Source: Prevotellamassilia sp. (GTDB lineage Bacteria > Bacteroidota > Bacteroidia > Bacteroidales > Bacteroidaceae). Taken from it: DNA of 7,952 nt. Below, one piece after another: positions 1-7,038 of the stretch. The notes below the pieces were generated by a model that saw only the letters and a program-made list of their open reading frames with translations, was not told the DNA's origin and did not search any database. The position numbers and the translations under genes are program-made. The first letter of the stretch is position 1. Each line of letters begins with the position of its first letter. The stretch spans positions 1 to 7,952 of the forward strand of contig JAHAWW010000090.1 in NCBI GenBank assembly GCA_018383375.1. Direction: 5' to 3'.

Positions 1-1335
1 ACCAACAGCGACGGCTCGCTCATCAGAGACGATGCCGGCACATGGGACAAACTCTACGAACACATCAACGTGACCAATGTCATTTTGTATGAAATCCAAG
101 ACTTGCCCCACTCCACCGAAACAGACGAGGCCACCTTCTATCGTGTGCAAGGCGAGGCGCATTTCCTCCGTGCGCAATTCTATTTCACATTGGCCAATCT
201 CTATGGCGACGTCTACGACCCGCAAACTTGCTACAAAAAGCCCTGTGTGCCGCTCAAACTCAATCCCGACGTCGAGTTTGAATTTACACGTGCCAGTGTG
301 GGCGAAGTATTCGACCAGATTGTAGCCGACTTGACCACGGCCGAGGACTATCTCACTCGAAGCCCGCAAAATCCCGACCACTTCCTCCACCGCGCCTCTC
401 TTGAGGCCGTGCAGTTGCTACTTAGCCGCGTTTATCTCTATATGCAGAAATGGGAACTTGCCGAGCAAAAGGCCAAGGCTGTGATGGAAAGCGACAATTT
501 CTATTTGGCTCCCATCTCGTCTTTCCAAACCGACACCCCTTTCTTGACCGACGAAAACCAAGAGGTGATTTTCTCACAAGGCTCAAACAATCTGAGCTGT
601 CTGACCACCTTTACAGCCCGACCCGGCGACTTCTGTGTGACCAAAGAGCTCTATGACCTTTTCTCCGACAACGACCGCCGAAAGAGTTGTTTCTTTGCCA
701 CCTACTACAACGAGGAAGGTTCTGTCGTCGACAACGACAGCATCCAGTTGGCCTATAAATATGAGCGCGGTAACTCCCTGAGAGCCCACATCTCAGACTG
801 TTTCACCCTGCGTATGTCTGAAGCATGGCTCAACCGGGCTGAGGCTTTAGCCATGCTCCACCGCGACGGCGAGGCCATGAATCTGCTCAACGAGTTCCGC
901 AAACAGCGCATCGACGGCTATGTAGACTTGGCCTATACCGGAAGCGAACTGGTAGACGAAATCCGCACAGAGCGTCGCAAAGAACTCTGTTTTGAAGGTC
1001 ATCGCTGGTTTGACTTGCGCCGCTATGCCGTCAACGCCGAATATCCTTATGCCAAGACATTGGTGCATGCCTACAATGTCGTGGGCGACGGAGTTGGCTA
1101 TATGTACACCCGCACCTTGGTGCTCCCTCCCGGCGACAAATCCTATACATTTGCCCTGCCCAAATCGGTAGTCAATTTCTTTGAAGACGGTTCGCTCACC
1201 ACCAATCCCCGTGATGTCCGCATACCGCTTGAAGACCAAGAAACCGATGAGCCCGAGAACCCCGAAGGTGAAGGAGGATTTCCCGAAACGCCCAATCCCG
1301 ACGAAACTGAAGGCGAAACCGGCGAAGGCAACTGA
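1..1335 (+). CDS. SusD/RagB-family nutrient-binding outer-membrane lipoprotein, 5'-truncated
   Basis: The reading frame is open from base 1 and ends with TGA at 1333-1335, giving 444 residues; the signal peptide and N-terminus lie before the window. SusD-like proteins are surface lipoproteins that cap a SusC-type TonB-dependent transporter and help bind glycans or other ligands. Family signatures are clear: a W..LY..I...N segment near bases 43-75, the TPR-helix motif GEAHFLRAQFYFTLANLYGD (bases 151-210), the SEAWLNRAEA helix near 817-846, and the C-terminal signature ERRKELCFEGHRWFDLRR (bases 970-1023). The GTG at 70 is an internal codon, because homologous sequence continues in frame upstream of it. 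The last 34 residues (1231-1332) form an acidic Pro/Gly-rich tail that looks disordered. It is the first visible gene of an operon with the two lipoproteins that follow. The ligand cannot be inferred. The family assignment is firm. Confidence 0.95.
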   Translation, partial: TNSDGSLIRDDAGTWDKLYEHINVTNVILYEIQDLPHSTETDEATFYRVQGEAHFLRAQFYFTLANLYGDVYDPQTCYKKPCVPLKLNPDVEFEFTRASVGEVFDQIVADLTTAEDYLTRSPQNPDHFLHRASLEAVQLLLSRVYLYMQKWELAEQKAKAVMESDNFYLAPISSFQTDTPFLTDENQEVIFSQGSNNLSCLTTFTARPGDFCVTKELYDLFSDNDRRKSCFFATYYNEEGSVVDNDSIQLAYKYERGNSLRAHISDCFTLRMSEAWLNRAEALAMLHRDGEAMNLLNEFRKQRIDGYVDLAYTGSELVDEIRTERRKELCFEGHRWFDLRRYAVNAEYPYAKTLVHAYNVVGDGVGYMYTRTLVLPPGDKSYTFALPKSVVNFFEDGSLTTNPRDVRIPLEDQETDEPENPEGEGGFPETPNPDETEGETGEGN

Positions 1336-1387
1336 CCCCGAGACAGACATCAGCACTTTTCAACGAAAAGAATAAATCTCAGCATTT

Positions 1388-2452
1388 ATGAACAAATTCA
1401 TCAAGATATTTATGGCGTTGCCGCTCATCGGCTTGTTCACAGCTTGTGGCGACGAAGACGAATTGACCAACAGCATCGACTTCACTTCGCCATACGCACA
1501 AATTGTCGACGACCCCGACAATCTGGTGCAACACGAGCGTTACGAACTCTTCCAGGAGTTTGGCGTACCAATCTATTTCAACGACACCATTGCCACGAGA
1601 GTGACCGGCAAAGACCTGCAAGGCAACGATGTCTACACCACAGAGACCATCGACCTCAACTGGGGATTTCAGTCACACGACAAAAACAGTGTAGCCTACA
1701 AGTTTGACTATCTCACCACCGAAGAAGAGCAAATTGGCGCGCTCGATTTTGCTCGCACCTACCTCTCCATGACGACAGAAAAGATGCGCCCCTTCTGCCT
1801 TTTGCTGGTAGACACGCTCTACATCACCCGAGGTGGTTCAACCACCAAACCTGAATATCACACCAACTTCCGTGCCTTGGTGGTCAGTCAGCTTCAAGAG
1901 CTTGACAATACCGGCAAACAAGAGCGTGCCACCAACATCCTGCGCGATATGGTCTTGTCGAAAGTCACCCTCAACGAGGAACTCGTTTCCCGTTTCGGTG
2001 CCGTCTCCAGCCGTGACAAACTCTATGGTCGTCCATGGGTGGTGAGCGGCTCCAACGGCGGCTTGGGCTGTGTATGGGGCGTACCTCACACTGGGTCATG
2101 GTGGCATCCCGAAGAACTCTACGAACCAGAGATGGGCGATGAATATGTTGAAAACGGTTGGTCGTCGGGCGTCTACACCATCTCAGCCTTCGAAGCCGAA
2201 CGTACACTCATCTTTGCGCAGATTGGCAAATTTGGATTTATCTGTGGCGACACCTCCTACAACAACCAGTCGTCACACCTTATGAGTCCGGCCAACATTT
2301 CTCAAGACCTCAACTATTATGTGACCCAAATGCTCCAGTTGGGAGAGACCGAGTTTATGGCCCGCTATGGCGCCTCGACGATGGTCAAGAAAAAATACCA
2401 AATCCTCGCCGACTACATCACGGGCGAACTGGGCATCAATCTTGATTTCTAA
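1388..2452 (+). CDS. putative surface lipoprotein of unknown family
   Basis: This 354-residue protein starts with a short basic N-terminus, a hydrophobic stretch (residues 6-17) and a lipobox FTAC with Cys20, so it should be a lipoprotein. The residues after the cysteine are GDEDE, an acidic run like the lipoprotein export signal of Bacteroidota, which suggests display on the cell surface. I do not recognise the family with confidence. Its position after a SusD gene, its length, a hydrophobic-VDTLY segment near residues 137-145 and a C-terminus of the type KKKYQILADYI..ELGINLDF faintly recall the putative zinc-binding metallopeptidase lipoproteins (Peptidase_Mx1) found in similar operons. No HExxH zinc motif is present, so catalytic activity of that kind is not supported. 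A Trp/Gly-rich segment lies at residues 217-258. The gene begins 52 bases after the SusD stop and ends 12 bases before the next gene, so co-transcription is likely. No Shine-Dalgarno sequence is visible. Existence as a gene is sure; function is unknown. Confidence 0.85.
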   Translation: MNKFIKIFMALPLIGLFTACGDEDELTNSIDFTSPYAQIVDDPDNLVQHERYELFQEFGVPIYFNDTIATRVTGKDLQGNDVYTTETIDLNWGFQSHDKNSVAYKFDYLTTEEEQIGALDFARTYLSMTTEKMRPFCLLLVDTLYITRGGSTTKPEYHTNFRALVVSQLQELDNTGKQERATNILRDMVLSKVTLNEELVSRFGAVSSRDKLYGRPWVVSGSNGGLGCVWGVPHTGSWWHPEELYEPEMGDEYVENGWSSGVYTISAFEAERTLIFAQIGKFGFICGDTSYNNQSSHLMSPANISQDLNYYVTQMLQLGETEFMARYGASTMVKKKYQILADYITGELGINLDF

Positions 2453-2464
2453 TCAAACTAACCA

Positions 2465-3583
2465 ATGAAAACCAACCTTATGAAATGGCGTAATATATTG
2501 CTTTCGCTGATGGCCGTATGTGCCTTTGCCGCTTGCTCAGACGATGAAGAGTTTGCACTTAACACCTCTCAAATCTCTGAGGCTCCCGACTTTGTCGACG
2601 CTCGCGATGGTCACGTCTATCGTTGCATTCGTGTGGGCAATCAGATTTGGATGGCCGAAAACTTGGCCTATTTCCTTCCCGGTGGCGCAGCAGATGGTTG
2701 CATCACTTGGGGCGAAAAACAAGACATCAAGCCCGAAGACATTGCCGTAGACACCACCAACATCACCGTCGTAATTTCAGACGAGAAATATGCCGAGATT
2801 TATATGTCGGTGGTCAACGACCCTAACCACAACTGGCAGGCTGAGGCCGGTGTCTCCACTGCCTTGCTGGGGATGTTTCTGAGCAACTTCTATGTGCCCT
2901 ATGGCCAGACACGCTTCACCGAGACTATGGCCTATTACAAAGCCTTCTATGACGTCTTGATAGTCAAACTTGAGGCCGAACGTTTGGCTCAGCGCGAAGA
3001 CTATATCAACAACCTTATTGCCCAAAAGGCACAAATCCCCATCACCCACCGCGACAAGGCAGAGGCCGCAAACGGCGGCTACATCGCTGAAAACGGCTAT
3101 CTCTATTCATACGAAGGAGCCGCAAAGGCTGTGCCCGAAGAGGGTGGTTGGCGCGTACCAACCGATGCCGACTGGCAGAAACTCGAAGTGGCTTTAGGCA
3201 TGTCGCCGGCCGAGAGCGGTCAACTCAACGCTTGGCGTGGCTATGGTTTGGGTTATCCTATGGCCAAGGGAGGTAGCGTGGGCTTCGACGTCATCATGAG
3301 TGGCTGTCAAGGCTACCAGCGCACCAATGCCGACCTCTTTATAAATAAGGGAGACTGCGCTTATTTTTGGACTTCCGACAAGAGTTCTTATAGCCAAGAA
3401 GAAGATGACGAAGACAATATCAACGAAGATGGTTCGACCAACAAGATTACTGTTGTCTACGAAACAGCCATCATCCGCCAGTTTGCCATCTATAAGAATG
3501 CCATTTGGCGCGGCACAAGCCGTCTTGACAATAAATACCGCAACATCATGTACAGCGTCCGCTTAGTACGTGATGCCGAGTAA
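2465..3583 (+). CDS. FISUMP-domain surface lipoprotein
   Basis: This 372-residue protein has a signal peptide with lipobox FAAC (Cys24), followed by SDDEE, which closely resembles the surface-export signal described for Bacteroides lipoproteins (SDDDD in B. fragilis). The body matches the Fibrobacter succinogenes major paralogous domain (FISUMP, TIGR02145): DARDGHVYRCIRVGNQIWMA at residues 45-64 followed by ENLAY, then GYLYSYEGAA (211-220), GGWRVPTDADWQKL (227-240), a Gly-rich core, and a YSVRLVRD ending (363-370). The domain is split by about 120 residues (roughly 88-208), mostly helical with a charged segment near 155-190, where the usual domain has a short link. An acidic loop lies near 307-322. 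FISUMP proteins are thought to be secreted or surface proteins, with no settled biochemical role. The gene lies 12 bases after the previous lipoprotein gene and is followed by a terminator, so it is the last gene of the SusD operon. Confidence 0.9.
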   Translation: MKTNLMKWRNILLSLMAVCAFAACSDDEEFALNTSQISEAPDFVDARDGHVYRCIRVGNQIWMAENLAYFLPGGAADGCITWGEKQDIKPEDIAVDTTNITVVISDEKYAEIYMSVVNDPNHNWQAEAGVSTALLGMFLSNFYVPYGQTRFTETMAYYKAFYDVLIVKLEAERLAQREDYINNLIAQKAQIPITHRDKAEAANGGYIAENGYLYSYEGAAKAVPEEGGWRVPTDADWQKLEVALGMSPAESGQLNAWRGYGLGYPMAKGGSVGFDVIMSGCQGYQRTNADLFINKGDCAYFWTSDKSSYSQEEDDEDNINEDGSTNKITVVYETAIIRQFAIYKNAIWRGTSRLDNKYRNIMYSVRLVRDAE

Positions 3584-3601
3584 AAGAATTACTAACCCGA
3601 T

Positions 3602-3651
3602 ACAGGTTGCCGTGCCGGTTGTATTACCATCGCACAGGCAACCTGTTTTTT
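3602..3651 (+). terminator. rho-independent terminator of the SusD-lipoprotein operon
   Basis: A 10-bp perfect stem pairs 3602-3611 (ACAGGTTGCC) with 3637-3646 (GGCAACCTGT). After one bulged A (3636) it continues for four pairs (3612-3615 with 3632-3635), and GGT/ACC in the loop (3617-3619 with 3626-3628) can add three more. Six T bases (3646-3651) follow directly. It begins 18 bases after the FISUMP gene stop, so it should end that transcript. It lies very close to the next start codon at 3662. Confidence 0.88.
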
Positions 3652-3661
3652 GCTTACCAAT

Positions 3662-5149
3662 ATGAAAACACGTATTTTTAATGTGGTCAGAGCACTCCCT
3701 CTCGCAGTGCTCCTACTATGGTTGATGGGCACCGCCAATCTTTCTGCCCAAGACACCAAACTCTATTTTGGCGACACGGCCAGAGTGTCACTGGTGAAAG
3801 ATATCACCTCTTTCGACGAAGCTATCAAGCAAGCTCAAAAGACCGGCAAACTCATTTTCTTCAACTGCTACGCCTCATGGACGAGGCCTTGTGTCGGTAT
3901 GGACCAATATGTTTTTTCCAACCCGGACTTTGCCGACTATCTCAACCAAAATTTTGTGTGCCTCCGCATCGATATGCAGACCGACGAAGGCAAGGCTCTT
4001 GCCGAGCGCTACGGGGTGAAGAGTTATGCCTGCTACTTAGTGCTTGACGCTGAGGGCGAAGTCATTCATCGCATCAACCGTGGTCATGCTCTGCCGGAAT
4101 TCAAAGACTGGGTGGCACGCGCTTTGAGTCCCAAAACTTCACTTAAAGGTACTAGAGAAATCTATGCCACGGGCCGCTATAGTAAAGAAGACCTCTATAA
4201 CATCGTCGTGGCTGCCCAGTTGGCCAAAGACCAGGATTTGTATAATAAAGCCGCGGCCGAATACATCAAAGATATGCCGATGGCAGAGTTCACCAAGCGC
4301 AAAAACTGGGTATTCACCAGCCTCTTTAAGTCGCCCGATAGCGAATTTTATCGTTATCTGATGACCCACAAGGCTGATTTTCTCAAAGAGCTCGAGCCCT
4401 TGACAGTCACCGACAAGTTTGAGTCGTTCCTCACGCCGCGCTTGTTGAGCTACGCTTGTGGCGACAGAGCTTACGACGCTGCCGATGTGCAAAAGATCAG
4501 AGAAGAAATCCAGACATTTGGCATGCCCGACACTTGTGCCACGATGATACTCTGCCAAATTGCCGACTATCGCGGACAAGAGAAATACGTGGCGCTTGTG
4601 AACTATCTCGACGCCTATGGACGCTATCTCGACAAATATTATGGTGTGAGGGCCAATATCGAGTTGACTTTCAACTTTCAGGGGCTTAAACCAGACGAGA
4701 AGAGTCTTTTGGTCACCTATCTCACCGCCGCGGCTGAGCGTGAGCGTGGTCGCCGTGCCGGAGAAAGTCTGCGGAGTCTTGCTGCAGGGCTGGGAGCCGA
4801 GGGCAGCGGCATTGATTTTTGGGGAGGTTCGTTTGCCGAAGCTCTGGCCCGTGCCGAGAAAGAAGGCAAAAACGTCTTTCTCGACTGCTACACCAGCTGG
4901 TGTGGTCCTTGCCGTATGATGGCCACCAAAGTATTCACGCGGGCTGATGTGGGTGAATATTTCAACAAACATTTCGTCTGCATCAAGGTGGATATGGAAC
5001 AAGGAGAAGGTCCGGCTTTGGCCAAGCGATATGAGGTGAAGGCCTATCCCACCATGCTCTTACTCAATCCCAATGCCGACGTGCTCAACACCGTACGTGG
5101 TTCCCGTTCGGGAGAAATGCTCATCGAAGAGGCTCAAAAGGCCAAATAA
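3662..5149 (+). CDS. exported tandem-thioredoxin-domain protein (degenerate N-terminal, active C-terminal)
   Basis: From the ATG at 3662 the protein is 495 residues. A type I signal peptide (basic MKTR, hydrophobic 12-23, likely cleavage after LSA29) with no lipobox predicts a soluble periplasmic protein. Two thioredoxin-fold domains flank a mostly helical linker (about 160-380). The C-terminal domain (about 385-495) has the active site WCGPC (413-417) and the cis-Pro segment KAYPT (P463), so it should be a working thiol-disulfide oxidoreductase. The N-terminal domain (about 47-155) reads WTRPC (73-77) with Thr for the first Cys, and KSYAC with Ala123 for cis-Pro, so it should lack redox cycling. 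The two domains share about 38 of 90 residues by hand alignment, pointing to internal duplication. The upstream TTG at 3650 is in frame but lies in the terminator T-run and precedes a good signal peptide, so ATG 3662 is preferred. The substrate is unknown. Confidence 0.93.
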   Translation: MKTRIFNVVRALPLAVLLLWLMGTANLSAQDTKLYFGDTARVSLVKDITSFDEAIKQAQKTGKLIFFNCYASWTRPCVGMDQYVFSNPDFADYLNQNFVCLRIDMQTDEGKALAERYGVKSYACYLVLDAEGEVIHRINRGHALPEFKDWVARALSPKTSLKGTREIYATGRYSKEDLYNIVVAAQLAKDQDLYNKAAAEYIKDMPMAEFTKRKNWVFTSLFKSPDSEFYRYLMTHKADFLKELEPLTVTDKFESFLTPRLLSYACGDRAYDAADVQKIREEIQTFGMPDTCATMILCQIADYRGQEKYVALVNYLDAYGRYLDKYYGVRANIELTFNFQGLKPDEKSLLVTYLTAAAERERGRRAGESLRSLAAGLGAEGSGIDFWGGSFAEALARAEKEGKNVFLDCYTSWCGPCRMMATKVFTRADVGEYFNKHFVCIKVDMEQGEGPALAKRYEVKAYPTMLLLNPNADVLNTVRGSRSGEMLIEEAQKAK

Positions 5150-5173
5150 GATTTGTATTCCCCTAAAACAGAT

Positions 5174-5210
5174 ATAACAAAGGCTTCCCCAAAAGGGAAG
5201 CCTTTGTTAT
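5174..5210. terminator. terminator hairpin between convergent genes
   Basis: A perfect 16-bp inverted repeat pairs 5174-5189 with 5195-5210 around a five-base loop (CAAAA). It lies between the 3' ends of the thioredoxin gene (plus) and efp (minus). Reading on the minus strand, the stem is followed within a few bases by TGTTTT; on the plus strand the T-rich sequence after it is interrupted. The symmetric arms suggest it works for both convergent transcripts, with the T-run better on the efp side. Confidence 0.85.
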
Positions 5211-5235
5211 GATGGTGTTGTTTATTGACCCCGGC

Positions 5236-5802
5236 TTAAGCCTTTACGCGGTTGACGTATGAACCGTCGCGGGTGTCTACTTCGATGATTTCGCCTTCGT
5301 TGATGAAGAGGGGCACACGCACCTGAGCACCTGTTTCGAGCGTAGCGGGCTTGAGTGTGTTGGTGGCGGTGTCGCCTTTGAGGCCCGGCTCGGTGTAGGT
5401 GATTTTGAGGCGGGTCTTAACGGGCATTTCGGCATAGAGGATGGTTTCGGTTGAGGCATCGCTCACCACTTCCACTACATCGCCTTCTTTCATATAGTCA
5501 ACGCCGGTGATGAGTTCTTTGGCAATCACCACGTCGTCCCAGGTCTCCTGGTTGAGGAAGTGGTATTGATCGCCTTCGGCATAAGAATACTGGAACGGAC
5601 GACGCTCTACGCGGACGTCTTCAAGGGCTTCGCCAATGTTGAAGCGGCGCTCAAGTACACGGCCAGAGACTACGTCTTTGAGCGTGGTGCGCATGATGGT
5701 GTTGCCCTTGCCGGGTTTCACGTGAAGGAAGTCGATGCAGAAATAGAGCTTGCCGTCCATACGGATGCAAGTGCCTTTTTTAATGTCTTGTGATTTAATC
5801 AT
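5236..5802 (-). CDS. efp: translation elongation factor P
   Basis: This 188-residue protein matches EF-P over its full length. EF-P binds ribosomes stalled at proline runs, between the P and E sites, and promotes peptide-bond formation. The N-terminal KOW-like domain (about 1-63) carries the loop HVKPGKGNT, with Lys32 at the position of the modified lysine of E. coli EF-P (K34). The two OB-like domains follow (about 66-126 and 130-188), with the conserved C-terminal run YTEPGLKGDTATNTLKPAT (135-153) and the ending DTRDGSYVNRVKA. Whether and how Lys32 is modified cannot be told here, because no modification gene is in the window. The ATG at 5800-5802 gives the normal N-terminus (MIKSQDIKKGT). 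It has its own promoter, is convergent with the thioredoxin gene and is probably monocistronic. Nothing is unusual in it. Confidence 0.97.
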   Translation of the reverse strand: MIKSQDIKKGTCIRMDGKLYFCIDFLHVKPGKGNTIMRTTLKDVVSGRVLERRFNIGEALEDVRVERRPFQYSYAEGDQYHFLNQETWDDVVIAKELITGVDYMKEGDVVEVVSDASTETILYAEMPVKTRLKITYTEPGLKGDTATNTLKPATLETGAQVRVPLFINEGEIIEVDTRDGSYVNRVKA

Positions 5803-5843
5803 TGTATGTGTAATCTGATAATTGTTTGTCGTTTAAGCGGCTG

Positions 5844-5867
5844 CAAAGTTACGATTTTTTACAAAAA
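5844..5867 (-). promoter_or_regulatory. probable efp promoter
   Basis: On the minus strand the sequence TAACTTTG (plus-strand 5844-5851) fits the Bacteroides -7 consensus TAnnTTTG. It would start the transcript near 5837, about 35 bases before the efp ATG. A T-rich TTTTTG (5862-5867) lies upstream, but nearer than the usual 19-21 base spacing for a -33 TTTG, so the upstream element is weak or absent. The rest of 5803-5970 shows no gene. Confidence 0.65.
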
Positions 5868-5970
5868 CAGAGTAGCCCTTAGTCTTTCTTTCATTATCAC
5901 GGCACATAAAAATAACCCTGATATGACAGAAAAACGGCATAACAGCTGAGAGGGGTATTGACACAGCGCG

Positions 5971-6258
5971 TTATAACTCTTCGAAGTCCACGTATTCGCC
6001 TTCGTCTTTTCCGAAAAACTTACCGTCGTTTGTTCGCTTGTTTGACTCTTGGGAGTCTTTACGAGTATGACTCTTGTCGTGGGCTTGTTTAGCCCCAAAT
6101 CCCCCCGGCTGCGCAAAACGTCGCGAGCGTTGAGGCTTGCGGCCGGTGAAAAGGGCGATTATGGTGTCAACAAATTCAGTAATTATTCTAATGCCGAGCA
6201 CAATCAACATAAAGAGAAATCCGAATACCAGAATTCCCAAACATCCGAGCAGGTGCAT
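5971..6258 (-). CDS. DUF4834-family small membrane protein
   Basis: This 95-residue protein has a hydrophobic N-terminus (residues 3-22, with a second stretch at 24-37) that should anchor it in the inner membrane. A basic, polar and probably disordered middle (about 39-78) follows, then a short conserved acidic end, FFGKDEGEYVDFEEL (81-95). That ending is the hallmark I know from the DUF4834 family, which occurs in Bacteroidota downstream of phosphatidylserine synthase genes. The function of the family is not known. It starts 24 bases after the pssA stop on the same strand, so it is almost surely co-transcribed with psd and pssA; a role tied to phospholipid synthesis or the membrane is only an inference from that. 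No clear terminator hairpin with a T-run was found in 5880-5970. Confidence 0.85.
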   Translation of the reverse strand: MHLLGCLGILVFGFLFMLIVLGIRIITEFVDTIIALFTGRKPQRSRRFAQPGGFGAKQAHDKSHTRKDSQESNKRTNDGKFFGKDEGEYVDFEEL

Positions 6259-6282
6259 AGTTTGTGGTGTGTTAAGTCTGTG

Positions 6283-6987
6283 TTAGTGTGTGGTTCGGCC
6301 CATCGTCACCGACAAGAGAATATAAATCACAATGATAAGTGAAAGGGCGGTGAGTCCGAGCAAGGCAATCATCAGTGCGCTCAACGCGATGAAACCATAG
6401 CGCAGGGCGTTGTCTTTGATAGAGAAGTTTTTGAATTTGAGTGCAAACATAGGGATTTCGGCCACCAAAACCCAGCACGAGAGCGGTATGGCTGCCAGAA
6501 TAATCCACGCGGCATAGTGTGTCTGCATCATCCAATCGTGTGTGCCCACGGCGAGGGCTGCCCAAAAGAGGGCGTTGGCCGGTGTGGGAAGTCCGATGAA
6601 CGAGGTGGTCTGTCGGTCGTCGAGATTGAATTTGGCTAGTCGTAGGGCTGAGAAGGCGGCAATCAAGAAAGCGACAAACGGCAACCACAAGGCCGTGGTG
6701 GCGTCTACTACTTTCGGCAGTGTCTCACGCAAGAGCGAGAAGACGATGGAAGCCGGTGCCAGGCCAAAGGTGATGTCGTCGGCCAACGAGTCAAGTTCTT
6801 TGCCAATAGGCGAAGAAACGCCCAACAGTCGGGCGGCAAATCCGTCGAAAAAGTCAAACACCGCGCCGCCTACGATGAAATAGAGGGCCAAGTCATAGCG
6901 GGCTACGGGCTGGAGGGCGAAATAGGCCGCAATGCAACCGCAGATAAGGTTGCAGCAGGTGATGCTATTGGGGATATGTTTTTTCAT
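6283..6987 (-). CDS. pssA: CDP-diacylglycerol--serine O-phosphatidyltransferase
   Basis: This 234-residue integral membrane enzyme transfers a phosphatidyl group from CDP-diacylglycerol to L-serine, making phosphatidylserine and CMP, the first committed step to phosphatidylethanolamine. The CDP-alcohol phosphatidyltransferase motif is complete: D45-x2-D48-G49-x2-A52-R53-x8-G62-x3-D66-x3-D70, where the aspartates bind the metal and substrate. The start MKKHIPNSITCCNLICG is typical of the PssA subfamily (type II, as in Bacillus), and several hydrophobic segments follow, with a pair near the C-terminus (about 198-228). It starts 51 bases after the psd stop and is followed closely by the DUF4834 gene. 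The neighbouring psd supports serine, not glycerol phosphate or inositol, as acceptor. Confidence 0.95.
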   Translation of the reverse strand: MKKHIPNSITCCNLICGCIAAYFALQPVARYDLALYFIVGGAVFDFFDGFAARLLGVSSPIGKELDSLADDITFGLAPASIVFSLLRETLPKVVDATTALWLPFVAFLIAAFSALRLAKFNLDDRQTTSFIGLPTPANALFWAALAVGTHDWMMQTHYAAWIILAAIPLSCWVLVAEIPMFALKFKNFSIKDNALRYGFIALSALMIALLGLTALSLIIVIYILLSVTMGRTTH

Positions 6988-7038
6988 TTGAAGCGTTGCC
7001 CGTATGGTTTGACAAATTGTCTCTTAGTCTCTTCGTCC

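Noticed and set aside
70..72. GTG as the start of the SusD-like gene
   Set aside because: The frame is open to base 1 and the upstream residues (W..LY..I) fit the SusD family, so the gene is cut by the window edge.
847..1356. Minus-strand open frame opposite the SusD gene
   Set aside because: It overlaps strong SusD motifs on the other strand and has no recognisable protein features.
1356..1370. Small hairpin CTTTTC-AAC-GAAAAG between SusD and the next gene
   Set aside because: The stem is short and AT-rich with no T-run after it, so neither a terminator nor a processing site is supported.
3650..3661. In-frame TTG start upstream of the thioredoxin ATG
   Set aside because: It lies within the terminator T-run and would add four residues before a good signal peptide; ATG at 3662 explains the protein better.
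4139..5002. Long minus-strand open frame (287 codons) opposite the thioredoxin gene
   Set aside because: It is fully antisense to a clearly homologous gene, has no family motif, and arises from codon bias of the plus-strand gene.
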